Positions 4,575-13,108 of a stretch of DNA of 20,031 nt are shown one piece after another; within the stretch, counting starts at the first letter, position 1, and every line of letters begins with the position of its first letter. The notes beneath the pieces were generated by a model that was given only the letters and a program-made list of their open reading frames with translations, was not told where the DNA came from and made no database searches. This stretch comes from a virus. Made by a program: the position numbers and the translations under genes. The DNA is taken from IMG/VR virus record IMGVR_UViG_3300045999_004969, positions 1-20,031 of that record. One strand, written 5' to 3'.

Positions 4575-6970
4575 TGATTCCACCACTCCCAGAACAACGA
4601 GTACCTCAGAAAACTAAGGAAACCTTAGATTGGCAGAAGAAATGCATTATTGCACTAGTAGGTAGAGCATACTCTAACCTATCTGGATCTCGCACTTCTA
4701 GAGAGGCTAAGCAAATTAATTATGATCTCTTCAACTCTATTGTTAATATAGAAGATTTCTCATATGTTACTAAGCCTTATGGTGTTGATATCCATGATAG
4801 TATAGGTAATCTTCCTGCTAACTTTCAAGATTATAATATTGTGCGCAGCTCTGTTCTGCAACTGGTGGGAGAAGAACTTAAGAGGCCATTCTCATACAAA
4901 GTAGTATCTGTAGCTGGTGAAGGTTTTAATCAGTATATTGCTGATAAAAAAGAAGCATTAGAGCATGCTTATATGTCTATCTTAAGACAAAAATTAGGAG
5001 AAGAAGTACAAGTAGAAGACCCTGCTGAGGTAGAAGAAAGATTTACAAACTCTTACATTAATAGTGTAGAAATTACTGCTAATAAATTACTTTCTCATTT
5101 GGAAAGATCTCTTAAACTTAAGAATCACTTTATTAGAGGTTTTCAGAATGCACTTACTTGTGCAGAGGAAGTATATTATGCAGGTATCTTTAATAATGAA
5201 CCAGTTCTAATTCCTTGGAACCCAATACACTTTGAGTGTGATAAAAATCAAGACTCTCTCTTTATTGAGGATTGTGATTGGGCAGTAGGTAGAATGTGGT
5301 TAGATAGAGGACAAATACTAGATTGGTTTGGAGACAGACTGACAGATAAAGATAAAGAAAACTTAAGAAGTGCAGAAATATTTAATGCTACAGCATCATA
5401 TGGACAATCTCCAGAAGTCATTACAACAACATACCCACATTACAATTACACAGGTACCAAAATTCTCATGCAACTTGTCACATGGAAAAGTGAGAAGAAG
5501 ATTGGGACTGCAACTTACCTTGATCAAAATAACCAAGTACAAAAGAAAGTTGTTGATGAAAGTTTCAAGATTCCTGAAGAACTTAAGGGGGAAATTACAG
5601 TTGAATGGAACTGGATTCCAAGAACATGGATTGGGGTGCAAGTTGGACCAACAATCTTCTTTGCTTACGAGAGTCCCTATCAATTCAACACAGTGGATAA
5701 CCCATACAAGTGTAAACTTCCATTTATTGGTAGAATCTACAACAACATCAACAGCAAACCAACCTCACTTGTTGATCTCATTAAGCCCTATCAATACCTC
5801 TACAACATCATCTGGTACAGACTAGAGTTGGAATTTGCTAAGGCAAAGGGCAAGAAGTTTGTAATGGATATTGCTCAAATCCCAAAGAGTAAGGGATGGA
5901 CAGTAGAGCAATGGATGTATTACTTTGATACTCTGGGTATTGCATTTGTAAACTCAGCTGAAGAAGGTAGAGAAGGAGATCCTACTTCTGTATCTAAATT
6001 TAACCAGTTTACTGGGATAGATATGACTCTCTCTAACTCTATTAATGGATACTTCTCAATGCTTTCTAAGATTGAAGATTCTGTTGAGAATATTACTGGT
6101 ATCTCTAGACAAAGAAAAGGACAAATTAATACCTCTGAGACAATGGGAGGTGTAGAAAGATCTATAGTACAGAGTAATGCTCTTACTGAGATATATTTCC
6201 ATGAACATTCTATGGTTAAGGAGAAAGTCTTAGAACATCTTTTAGAAATTGCTAAGATTGCATACTCTACTAGTGAACATGGAAAATTAGTATTTGATGA
6301 GTTTAGTAGAAATATCTTAAATACTAAATCTCTTATTAATACAGATTTTGGTTTATATGTTTCTGATAGTGTTAAAGATAATGGTATCTTAGAACAACTT
6401 AAAGGGCTTGCTAAAGAAGGTATTTCTTCTGGAACTCTACAATTCTCTAACCTTATTGCTCTTCTTAAAACTAACTCTATTGCTGAAGTTGAAGAATCAA
6501 TTAAGAAAGCTGAAGATAGAAAACAAAAAATTCAAGAACAGCAGAATGCTACTCAACAACAACAGATTGAGAGTAATGAAAGGATTGCTAGAGAAAGAAT
6601 GGATAGAGAAGAAAATCAAAAACAACTTGACAGGGAGGCAAGACTTAGGGAAGCTGAGATTAGAGCTCTTGGAACTGTTGGTATGAGTAATCCAGATATT
6701 AATCAAAATGCTATTCCTGATGTTATGGAACAAACTAAGGTAGCACTTCAACAATCTAAGCAACAGTTTGAGCAAGTTGAGAAAAAACAAAAGATGGAAC
6801 TTGAGAAAACTAGAATGCAGATAGAACAAGAAATGCAAGCTAGAGAGAATGAACAACAGAATAGAGTTCATGCTGATAGAATGAAACTTGAGAATAATAA
6901 ACTTGCTCTTAAGAAACAAGAAATTGATCTTAAGAAAAGAGCACTTAAGTATAAACCTAAAAGTAAATAG
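4574..6970 (+). CDS. Portal protein, 798 aa
   Basis: The portal forms the ring at the capsid vertex through which DNA enters and leaves. Recognised from its place directly after terL, its length, and a portal-like core. Residues about 190-265 contain RGFQNALTCAEEVYYAGIFN and WNPIHFE, typical of the wing region. Around 505-560, TGISRQRKGQ and the following helices fit the stem region. From about residue 635 to the end it is a long Gln/Glu/Lys/Arg-rich coiled coil, which would form the barrel or crown. The start ATG shares one base with the terL stop. A segment at about 5370-5850 uses clearly different codons (mostly CCA/CCC for Pro, AAC for Asn, ACA for Thr) while the protein stays in frame. 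It ends in TAG, so this stop is not reassigned. Confidence 0.88.
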   Translation: MIPPLPEQRVPQKTKETLDWQKKCIIALVGRAYSNLSGSRTSREAKQINYDLFNSIVNIEDFSYVTKPYGVDIHDSIGNLPANFQDYNIVRSSVLQLVGEELKRPFSYKVVSVAGEGFNQYIADKKEALEHAYMSILRQKLGEEVQVEDPAEVEERFTNSYINSVEITANKLLSHLERSLKLKNHFIRGFQNALTCAEEVYYAGIFNNEPVLIPWNPIHFECDKNQDSLFIEDCDWAVGRMWLDRGQILDWFGDRLTDKDKENLRSAEIFNATASYGQSPEVITTTYPHYNYTGTKILMQLVTWKSEKKIGTATYLDQNNQVQKKVVDESFKIPEELKGEITVEWNWIPRTWIGVQVGPTIFFAYESPYQFNTVDNPYKCKLPFIGRIYNNINSKPTSLVDLIKPYQYLYNIIWYRLELEFAKAKGKKFVMDIAQIPKSKGWTVEQWMYYFDTLGIAFVNSAEEGREGDPTSVSKFNQFTGIDMTLSNSINGYFSMLSKIEDSVENITGISRQRKGQINTSETMGGVERSIVQSNALTEIYFHEHSMVKEKVLEHLLEIAKIAYSTSEHGKLVFDEFSRNILNTKSLINTDFGLYVSDSVKDNGILEQLKGLAKEGISSGTLQFSNLIALLKTNSIAEVEESIKKAEDRKQKIQEQQNATQQQQIESNERIARERMDREENQKQLDREARLREAEIRALGTVGMSNPDINQNAIPDVMEQTKVALQQSKQQFEQVEKKQKMELEKTRMQIEQEMQARENEQQNRVHADRMKLENNKLALKKQEIDLKKRALKYKPKSK

Positions 6971-6977
6971 CGTATAA
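6971..6977 (+). promoter_or_regulatory. CGTATAA element before the 90-residue gene
   Basis: CGTATAA begins at the base after the portal stop codon and 26 nt before the next ATG, in non-coding sequence. The TATAA part could be a -10-like element; there is no obvious -33 box. Confidence 0.35.
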
Positions 6978-6996
6978 AAAATTAAATAAAAATATT

Positions 6997-7269
6997 ATGG
7001 CAAAATCAGTTAATACTCCTAAAGAAGAAGTTAAAGTAGAAACTCCTATTGTACCACAAGTTAAAGAGGAAACTATTATTCCTGTTCCTGTAGTAGAAGA
7101 AGTTGTAAATCCTGTTAAACCTTCAGTAAATAAGGAAGAAATTGTAGCTAAACTTGCAGAACTTGCTGGTATCTTTAGAACTATGTATGGAGAACAATTG
7201 AATCCTGTATTTGCAGAGATTCATAAATCTCTCTCTAATGCACAATATAAGATTATGCAAAACCTTTAA
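6997..7269 (+). CDS. Small hypothetical head-region protein, 90 aa
   Basis: The N-terminal half (residues 5-45) is low complexity, made of Val, Pro, Glu and Lys (PIVPQVKEETIIPVPVVEEV), and is likely unstructured. The C-terminal half is a probable amphipathic helical pair (KEEIVAKLAELAGIFRTMYG). The family is not recognised. Its position between portal and the candidate internal protein is typical of small capsid-associated or packaging-associated proteins. An A-rich leader and ATATT precede the ATG, with no Shine-Dalgarno. Six nt separate its stop from the next start. Confidence 0.7.
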   Translation: MAKSVNTPKEEVKVETPIVPQVKEETIIPVPVVEEVVNPVKPSVNKEEIVAKLAELAGIFRTMYGEQLNPVFAEIHKSLSNAQYKIMQNL

Positions 7270-7275
7270 AAAAAT

Positions 7276-8910
7276 ATGGCAAAGATTAAGAAATATGTTG
7301 GAGGTCTTGCAGCTGCAGCAAGTGGAGCTGGAGCTGCTGGAATGTCAAGTTTGACTGGAGGACAAGCATCTGGAGGATCCTCATTTGGAATGGGTTTAAA
7401 TAAATTTGGAACTCCTATATTAGCAGCAACTAGTACTATAGCTAACTTAATCAATGCTAATAAAAAACAAGATCCTACAGGAAGACCTTATAAAAATGGT
7501 ACTAATATAGTTAAAACTAAAAAAAGCAAATTGATTAAATATGAAGGAGGAGGAGAAAGTATTAAAACAACAACTAGAAATGATTCTATAGTATATAAAA
7601 ATGCAGCTGGAAATGAATTTAAAAGTGGTGCTACAGTATCTTTTAATAATGGTAAAGGTTCTCCTGTTTCTGTAAAAAAAGATACTCCTGCAACTGCCCC
7701 AATTATTACTACAACTCAAACTGCTCCAGATACTGCTCAACCAGGACTTTATGAAGGTTTGGGTTTAGGTAGAATGGGACAAACAGGTGCAGTTGGAGGA
7801 TTATCAGCACTTGGAGAATTTTTACCTGAAAGAGGAAAAGGTAGTTGGGCAAGAAAAATTTTAAAATATGGTCCAACTGCAGCAAGAGCTGTTTATGATC
7901 TTACTATGGGAAAACCTCTTTCAGAAATAGCTTTAAATCTTGGACAAGATATAGGAGCTGCTTCAACAGGAAGTGCTGTAACAAGATTTGGTAAAGCGGC
8001 TACTAAAGATGTAAAAGCACAAATTAAAAAAACTGCATCTGCAAAACCAGATGTTGAAGCACTTGATAAACCTTATAATCTTACACAAGCATTAACTTCT
8101 GGTTTAATTAACGCAGGTAAAAAATCAACAATTGCAGGCCTTCCAACAAAAAGTATTTTATGGATTAAGGAAACTGGTAAAGACTTAAAAAAAGCTAAAG
8201 AAAATGTACAAAGTTCTTTACAAAGAAGAAAAATGGCTGCTGAACTTGAGGCTTCTAATAAAGCTGCTACTACTTTAGCATCTACAAAAAAACATACTGG
8301 TCCAGCAAATACTCAAAAAGGAATTGGTGTAGAAGGTAAGTATTATATTAAAGGACAAGAAGTACCTAAAGAAAAATATACTGAATGGGAATCTAATGAA
8401 AAACCAAAAATAGTAGAAAAACAATTAGCCTCAGTAAATAAACAATTAGAAGCACTTGTTGGTAAAGGTTCTAACAAAAGAGATATTAATACTCTTACAC
8501 CAGAAGAACTTAAAAAATATAATAACTTGCAGAATAAGAAAAAACCTCTTACAAAATATCAAAGAGACAAAAATAAGGCAATTAAAGAAGCTGAAGCTGC
8601 TAAAGCAGCTGAAGCAGAAGCTGCAAGAATAGCAGCAGAAGAAGCAGCTAAAAAAAGTGAAAAAGCAGCACTTGCTAAAAAATTAAAAGAAGATAGAGAA
8701 AAAGCTGCTGCTGCTGGAAAAAAAACAACTACTAATAAGAAAACTTCTTCAACTACAGGTGGAAGAAAAAAGAAAAGTGCTCCTCCAGCTTCAGCTGCAG
8801 TAGATGATGATGATCCACCAGAAGATGTAGTAAATGCTATGGCATCAAAAATGGGTTTAACAGGTGGTAAAAAGAAAGCTAATGGAGCAAGATTAATTAA
8901 GTATAAATAA
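7276..8910 (+). CDS. Gly/Ala/Lys-rich candidate internal virion protein, 544 aa
   Basis: No named domain is recognised. Residues 8-40 are Gly/Ala/Ser rich and weakly hydrophobic, followed by a hydrophobic stretch at about 44-60. Residues 80-150 are Lys/Thr rich. Residues 155-225 contain Gly-rich segments and a probable helical hairpin. About 434-482 is an Ala/Glu/Lys helix, and the tail is basic and disordered with an acidic patch (DDDDPPED). A short motif recurs: IKKYVGG at 4-10, LIKYEGGG at 86-93 and LIKYK at the very end. Strong basicity, low complexity and a place in the head module fit a protein packaged with the DNA and ejected ('cargo'), or a capsid-interior factor. Lysines are overwhelmingly AAA and Gly/Ala codons end in A or T, unlike terL. 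The function is inferred from context only. Confidence 0.72.
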   Translation: MAKIKKYVGGLAAAASGAGAAGMSSLTGGQASGGSSFGMGLNKFGTPILAATSTIANLINANKKQDPTGRPYKNGTNIVKTKKSKLIKYEGGGESIKTTTRNDSIVYKNAAGNEFKSGATVSFNNGKGSPVSVKKDTPATAPIITTTQTAPDTAQPGLYEGLGLGRMGQTGAVGGLSALGEFLPERGKGSWARKILKYGPTAARAVYDLTMGKPLSEIALNLGQDIGAASTGSAVTRFGKAATKDVKAQIKKTASAKPDVEALDKPYNLTQALTSGLINAGKKSTIAGLPTKSILWIKETGKDLKKAKENVQSSLQRRKMAAELEASNKAATTLASTKKHTGPANTQKGIGVEGKYYIKGQEVPKEKYTEWESNEKPKIVEKQLASVNKQLEALVGKGSNKRDINTLTPEELKKYNNLQNKKKPLTKYQRDKNKAIKEAEAAKAAEAEAARIAAEEAAKKSEKAALAKKLKEDREKAAAAGKKTTTNKKTSSTTGGRKKKSAPPASAAVDDDDPPEDVVNAMASKMGLTGGKKKANGARLIKYK

Positions 8911-8936
8911 AAATTCTAATAAAAAATATTAGAGAG

Positions 8937-8955
8937 TATAATAATTTCCGTATAA
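8937..8955 (+). promoter_or_regulatory. Candidate promoter before the scaffold-like gene
   Basis: TATAAT at 8937-8942 is followed by CGTATAA at 8949-8955, 20 nt before the ATG at 8976, in a 65-nt intergenic gap. A weak 7-bp AT-only stem (8915-8921 with 8927-8933) precedes it. A start here would give the scaffold and major capsid genes their own transcript. Confidence 0.4.
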
Positions 8956-8975
8956 CAATTTAAAATTAGAACAAC

Positions 8976-9959
8976 ATGTTTGGTGACTTTGTAGAAAATG
9001 AAGAATTAGAAAATGAAAAACCTACAACTGGAGAGACAGATGTAGAGGAGGATGATCTTGAAGAAGATGATTCAGATGAATATAATTTCTCTGATGATGA
9101 TTCTGAAGATAGTGAAGAGGAGAGTGATGAAGATAAAACTCCTTACCAAATCCTTATGGAGGATTTAGTAGAAAGAGGAGTTTTATATGCAAATGAGGAA
9201 AAGGAGTATGATGTCAATGAAGATGGCATTGAAGAACTCCTTGAAGACACTGTAAATGCAAGACTTGCTGCTACATTCCAAGAGAATGATGAATTGGCAA
9301 TGCTGTATGATGTAGTACAGAATGGAGGTTCAATCCAAGATGTAATGCAAATTTATGGAGAAGTAAATTATAGTGAATTAGATATGTCTGATGCAGGAAC
9401 TCAAGAGCAAGTAGTAATTGATTACTATACTGCTAAAGGTCTCTCAGAAGATAAAATTGCTCGTCTTATTGATAGCTCTAAAGATGATGGAAGCTTTATA
9501 GAAGAAGTTCAAGAAGCTTACACAGCACTAGTAGGGTTTCAAAAAGCTCAAATGCAACAATATCTGCAATCTTTGGAACAAAGAAATATTGAAGAACAAG
9601 AGTATATCCAAGAACAAATGGTAACTCTTAGACAAACAATCAATAATATTGAAGAGATCCAAGGATTTAAGATGGATAAAAGAACTAGAGATGATTTCTT
9701 TAACTATATGACACAGCCTACTAAAAATGGCATGACTAGGTTACAGGAAGATGCTCAAGATTATGAGAAACAATTAGTAATGGCTTTTATGTACTATACT
9801 AACTTTAATAGTGAAGATATGGAAAAAAGAGTTACTACTAATGTTGCTGATAAACTAAGTAAAGCTTTAAAATCTCAGAAAGATGGTAATGTTCGCTCAG
9901 GTACCTCAGGTAGTAAGAGAAGCACAAATCTTGATGATTTTGATGATATTATTATATAA
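8976..9959 (+). CDS. Acidic scaffold-like head assembly protein, 327 aa
   Basis: The first 55 residues are extremely acidic (for example DVEEDDLEEDDSDEYNFSDD) and probably disordered. Residues 58-130 look helical. Residues 195-260 form a probable coiled coil rich in Gln and Glu (LEQRNIEEQEYIQEQM). The C-terminus is short, Ser/Lys rich, and closes with DDFDDIII. An acidic, coiled-coil, disordered-ended protein encoded immediately before the major capsid gene is the usual profile of a capsid scaffolding protein, which templates prohead assembly and is later removed. I do not see a protease domain. The start at 8976 follows an A-rich leader and a possible promoter. Scaffold identity is inferred from position and composition. 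Confidence 0.75.
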   Translation: MFGDFVENEELENEKPTTGETDVEEDDLEEDDSDEYNFSDDDSEDSEEESDEDKTPYQILMEDLVERGVLYANEEKEYDVNEDGIEELLEDTVNARLAATFQENDELAMLYDVVQNGGSIQDVMQIYGEVNYSELDMSDAGTQEQVVIDYYTAKGLSEDKIARLIDSSKDDGSFIEEVQEAYTALVGFQKAQMQQYLQSLEQRNIEEQEYIQEQMVTLRQTINNIEEIQGFKMDKRTRDDFFNYMTQPTKNGMTRLQEDAQDYEKQLVMAFMYYTNFNSEDMEKRVTTNVADKLSKALKSQKDGNVRSGTSGSKRSTNLDDFDDIII

Positions 9960-9991
9960 ATTGTAAAACCTTTTAAAACAAATAAAATAAA

Positions 9992-11452
9992 ATGGATGTT
10001 AATGTAAATTCCAGTAATCTCCCTAGACTCATTGATGCTAGGGCAGTCTCAGGGGCACTTACTGATAGCAATAAGCTTGATCAGTTGCTCCTTCGTAAGC
10101 CTTTCCAATTTGGACAGGTAGTATCTTACCTTCTTGGTAAGCAATATGGTCACTCTCTGCAATGTCTTACTGAGGCTCTTGGTAGGATTGAAGAGAAAGA
10201 AATTGATAGCAATATCTATCAGTGGGATGTAGCATATATGAATGATAGAACTATCAAGATTACTGCTGGTCCTTCTTCTGTAGTTGCTAATCAAGGTCTT
10301 AACTGTGCTCCTGTACAACTTACTCTTGAAGAGAAATGGTTCTCTGGTATTGATAAAGTAAGAACAGATTCTGGTGCTCTTGTAAACATCATTGCTGATC
10401 CTATTCAGACTGGTAATGGTTGGCTTTACACTTTCCAGTTCTCTGATCCTGCTCAGTACTTTGACCCTAATGATATTGTTGTAGGTGCTAAACTTAGTAG
10501 AGCTTACTCTCCTGTATCTGAGATGTCAGATAGAGGTGGATGGGTAGATTTCTTCTCTCCTGCTAAGTTTGAGAACTACTTTACTACTCACAGAATTGAG
10601 CATGCTATCTCTGCTGAAGCTATGAAGCAAAAGATTGCTATTGAGCTTACCAAATCTGATGGATCTAAGACTTTCTCTTGGATTGAAAAGGCTAAGTGGG
10701 AAGCTATGGCTCAACTTCTTAAGCGTGAAGAGATTGCTCTTATGTATGGAACTATGTCTAAGGGTAATGTTCTTGGACCTAATGGTAGACCTATCATTGA
10801 AGGTGCTGGTCTTCGTCAGCAAATCTCTAACAGAAATAAGCAGACCTATAACAGACTGTCTTATGATATGCTTCAGGATTACCTGATGAACCTCTCTTGG
10901 ATTGCCAATGGTCAATCTGGTGGTGACTTCAAGTTTGTAATGATGACTGGAAGACAGGGTATGATTGAGTTTGATAGAGCCATTCAAGAAAAAGTTAAGA
11001 ACCTCTCTATTAAAGTTTATGAAGGTGGACAGTTTGTATCTGGCACTGGAATGAATATGAGCTTTGGTTCTCAGTTTAAGACTTGTATGTTCCCTAATGG
11101 TCTTGAGGTAACTGTAGTACATTGTCCTCTGTATGATGATATCGTACTTAACAGACAGCTTGACCCTGCTACTGGATATCCTCTGGAATCCTCTCGTTTT
11201 ACTATCTTCAACATTGGTAACAATGCAAATGGTGCTAACCTTGTTAAAGTAACCTTGAAAGGTGCTCAGATGGGTTCAATCCAAATTGAAGGTATGACTG
11301 ACATCAATGGTAACTACAAGCAAGGATTTGCTCCTTCTAGTTCTGCCCTTGATGGTGCTCAAATCCACATGATTAGAAGGTCTGGTATCCTGTTGAAAGA
11401 TCCTCTTTCTGCCGGTGAACTGATTCCTGCTAAGATTGGTAAGTTTGTCTAA
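9992..11452 (+). CDS. Major capsid protein (HK97-like fold), 486 aa
   Basis: This is the main shell subunit. I recognise it from its length (about 490 residues in crAss-like phages), its position after the acidic scaffold-like gene, and its resemblance to crAss-like capsid proteins. It has an N-terminal arm (residues 1-45), YLLGKQYGHSLQCLTEALGR, a mid-protein helix KQKIAIELTKSDGSKTFSW (about 212-230), and a long C-terminal beta/loop domain. There is no obvious N-terminal propeptide cleavage site. Codon use differs from the neighbours in the way expected for a highly expressed gene: frequent CTT, GGT, GCT and TCT, and CGT for several arginines (near 10090, 10724, 10814, 11194), where other genes use AGA. 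It starts 32 nt after the scaffold-like gene and is followed by a long hairpin. Confidence 0.9.
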   Translation: MDVNVNSSNLPRLIDARAVSGALTDSNKLDQLLLRKPFQFGQVVSYLLGKQYGHSLQCLTEALGRIEEKEIDSNIYQWDVAYMNDRTIKITAGPSSVVANQGLNCAPVQLTLEEKWFSGIDKVRTDSGALVNIIADPIQTGNGWLYTFQFSDPAQYFDPNDIVVGAKLSRAYSPVSEMSDRGGWVDFFSPAKFENYFTTHRIEHAISAEAMKQKIAIELTKSDGSKTFSWIEKAKWEAMAQLLKREEIALMYGTMSKGNVLGPNGRPIIEGAGLRQQISNRNKQTYNRLSYDMLQDYLMNLSWIANGQSGGDFKFVMMTGRQGMIEFDRAIQEKVKNLSIKVYEGGQFVSGTGMNMSFGSQFKTCMFPNGLEVTVVHCPLYDDIVLNRQLDPATGYPLESSRFTIFNIGNNANGANLVKVTLKGAQMGSIQIEGMTDINGNYKQGFAPSSSALDGAQIHMIRRSGILLKDPLSAGELIPAKIGKFV

Positions 11453-11460
11453 TTTTTCTC

Positions 11461-11517
11461 ATGTTGTTGTAGGATAGGAGCAGGAATTTTTCCTGACTTC
11501 CTATCCTATTTCAACAT
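11461..11517 (+). terminator. Long hairpin after the major capsid gene
   Basis: The inner stem pairs 11471-11485 with 11491-11507: 9 bp of AGGATAGGA with TCCTATCCT, a small asymmetric bulge, then CAGGA with TCCTG around a 5-nt loop. An outer helix pairs ATGTTG (11461-11466) with CAACAT (11512-11517). Only a short ATTT follows the inner stem, so termination may be partial. The structure could instead protect the 3' end of the abundant capsid mRNA. Confidence 0.7.
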
Positions 11518-11524
11518 ATATTTG
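11517..11524 (+). promoter_or_regulatory. TATATTTG promoter element for the second structural unit
   Basis: TATATTTG matches the Bacteroides -7 consensus TAnnTTTG and shares the 12-mer ATATATTTGCAA with the proposed promoter near 1094-1105. It stands 26 nt before the ATG at 11551. No clear TTTG is visible at the -33 distance, where the hairpin lies instead. Confidence 0.45.
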
Positions 11525-11550
11525 CAACAACAAAGAAATTTAAAAATAAT

Positions 11551-12414
11551 ATGAAGTATAAATTAAGAAGTATCTCCAAAAGTTCTTGGGGATTTACAAA
11601 AGGAGGTAAAAAGTTTACCCAATTTGATAAGACTAAATATAGGATTGTGGCATACAAGGATATGTCTAATAACTTTATTACTGGTCTTACTAAAGAAGAT
11701 GAGAAGTATTTTGAGGAGAAACTAGGTAAGCCAATGGGCTATTTCTCTGCTAGAAGTAACTTTTGGTATGATAGTCCTATTGAGTGCTTTGGAGAAATGC
11801 ACAATGGTTTCTGGGTAGACTATGAAGTAAATCTGGATACTGAGGGGAAAGATACTGGTACAACTATTGAGACTGGTGAAGCTGATATTGAGGAAGTTTG
11901 GAACAATCTAAAAGTTAAGTTCCTAATTGCTAATCCCTCTATTGCTTATAATAATCCTAACCCCTCATCTTCAGCTATGCTAGAACTTACTTCTCTTGCA
12001 GAAGCATCTAAGCAGAAAGTTGAGAATAGAAGACATAAAGCTGAGGCTTATGCTAAGTATCTCACACTTACACCTGAGGATAAGAGAAAGTACTTTACAG
12101 TTATTACTGGTAAGAGTGCTAATAATCTTCTAGATGCTGCTATTGATGAGAGACTTACTGATTATATTGAGGGATCTCCTAAACAGGCAGATACCTTTGT
12201 AGCTCTAATGAGTGATCCTACTGTAGATGAGAAATATAAGTATAACCAACTTTTTCTCTCAGGAGGAATCATTAAAGATAATAATGGATACAAGTTTAAT
12301 GGAATCCAACTTGGCTTTACATTTGATGAAATTTATAAGTTCTTAAAAGATAAGAAAAATCAAGAACTTAAGGATCTTGTAGAGAAAGCTTATGATAAGA
12401 TTCTCACCGTATAA
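11551..12414 (+). CDS. Hypothetical structural-region protein, 287 aa
   Basis: The family is not recognised. Residues 1-60 are basic and open MKYKLRSISKSSWGFTKGGK. Residues 75-115 are aromatic rich (GYFSARSNFWYD, CFGEMHNGFWVDYE) and likely form a beta sandwich. Residues 145-200 are helical and charged. The C-terminal third is helical with ELKDLVEKAYDKILTV at the end. No signal peptide or membrane segment is seen. It is the first gene after the capsid terminator, and its last codon and stop lie within a CGTATAA element, 8 nt before the next start. From context it is probably a capsid-associated or head-completion protein. Confidence 0.75.
   Translation: MKYKLRSISKSSWGFTKGGKKFTQFDKTKYRIVAYKDMSNNFITGLTKEDEKYFEEKLGKPMGYFSARSNFWYDSPIECFGEMHNGFWVDYEVNLDTEGKDTGTTIETGEADIEEVWNNLKVKFLIANPSIAYNNPNPSSSAMLELTSLAEASKQKVENRRHKAEAYAKYLTLTPEDKRKYFTVITGKSANNLLDAAIDERLTDYIEGSPKQADTFVALMSDPTVDEKYKYNQLFLSGGIIKDNNGYKFNGIQLGFTFDEIYKFLKDKKNQELKDLVEKAYDKILTV
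12408..12414 (+). promoter_or_regulatory. CGTATAA element at the end of the 287-residue gene
   Basis: The element includes the TAA stop of the 287-residue gene and lies 8 nt before the ATG at 12423. If TATAA acts as a -10 box, the transcript would be leaderless or nearly so, so a translation-related or processing role is equally possible. Confidence 0.3.
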
Positions 12415-12422
12415 GTTATACT

Positions 12423-13073
12423 ATGGATATTGTAGGTTGGCATAAAGCATTCAAGGTACAACTAGACACTCTAGATACTGAGAGTGCTTTACGTCTTCAA
12501 CCTGAGGTAGTTGATGTATTCTTTAATAAAGCTATTAAGAAAATTGTACAAGAAGCTTATGAAGGATTTGAGGCTACACAGAAACTTTCTGATGTACTCT
12601 CTTCTCAAACTAAACTTATTAAGTATCCAAATAGTACATTTCCATTAACAGTAAATACTTTTGATGATAATCTTTATGGTTTTAATTTACCTGATGATTA
12701 TTATTTTCACTTGCAATCTAATGCTACTATTGAGATAAATGGTCAAAAAGGAAATGTAAGAACTGTAAGACATACTCTTGATACAGAGAGTAAAGTGATA
12801 AGTAATCCATTTGAGAGAAGTGATGATACTGAGATTGCAGTTTTCTTTAAATTGTCTCAAATTCAATTTTACTTACCTAAGGATTCAAACTTAATAGAAT
12901 TTGATATGGTTTATTTAAAGAAACCAGTTGAAGTCTCGTATAAACAAAATATAGACTCAGATTTACATCCTGCTCTACATGAGCAAGTAATAAATTTGGC
13001 TGTAATATATGCACTTGAGACATATGGTTCTGAAAGGACCCCATCAAAGGTGCAAATTAAAGATGTAACTTAA
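12423..13073 (+). CDS. Probable head-tail connector or ring protein, 216 aa
   Basis: The layout resembles phage connector or adaptor proteins. There is a helical N-terminus (residues 10-50, ALRLQPEVVDVFFNKAIKKI), a central beta region with NLPDDYYFHLQSNA at about 90-103, and a C-terminal helix DLHPALHEQVINLAVIYALE. That last pattern, where a terminal helix follows a 'P...H..iv..A...' motif, is common in ring proteins between portal and tail. Exact placement in the ring stack is not determined. Codon use shifts part way through, with AAA replacing AAG and more TTA in the second half. It begins 8 nt after the upstream stop and is followed by a 35-nt A-rich leader. Confidence 0.74.
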   Translation: MDIVGWHKAFKVQLDTLDTESALRLQPEVVDVFFNKAIKKIVQEAYEGFEATQKLSDVLSSQTKLIKYPNSTFPLTVNTFDDNLYGFNLPDDYYFHLQSNATIEINGQKGNVRTVRHTLDTESKVISNPFERSDDTEIAVFFKLSQIQFYLPKDSNLIEFDMVYLKKPVEVSYKQNIDSDLHPALHEQVINLAVIYALETYGSERTPSKVQIKDVT

Positions 13074-13108
13074 ATAAATTTTATAACTAAAACAAACAAT
13101 TTAAAAAA

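Noticed and set aside
5370-5825. ORFs in other frames and on the minus strand (5396-5683) within the portal gene
   Set aside because: They coincide with the codon-usage island and have protein compositions of shadow frames (runs of Thr, His, Ser); the portal frame is intact.
6497-6919. Minus-strand ORF of 140 codons
   Set aside because: Leu/Phe/Ser-rich antisense of the Gln/Glu/Lys coiled coil of the portal; a composition artefact.
10526-11122. Minus-strand ORF of 198 codons inside the major capsid gene
   Set aside because: The capsid frame has strong codon bias, which opens the antisense frame; no promoter or start context is seen.
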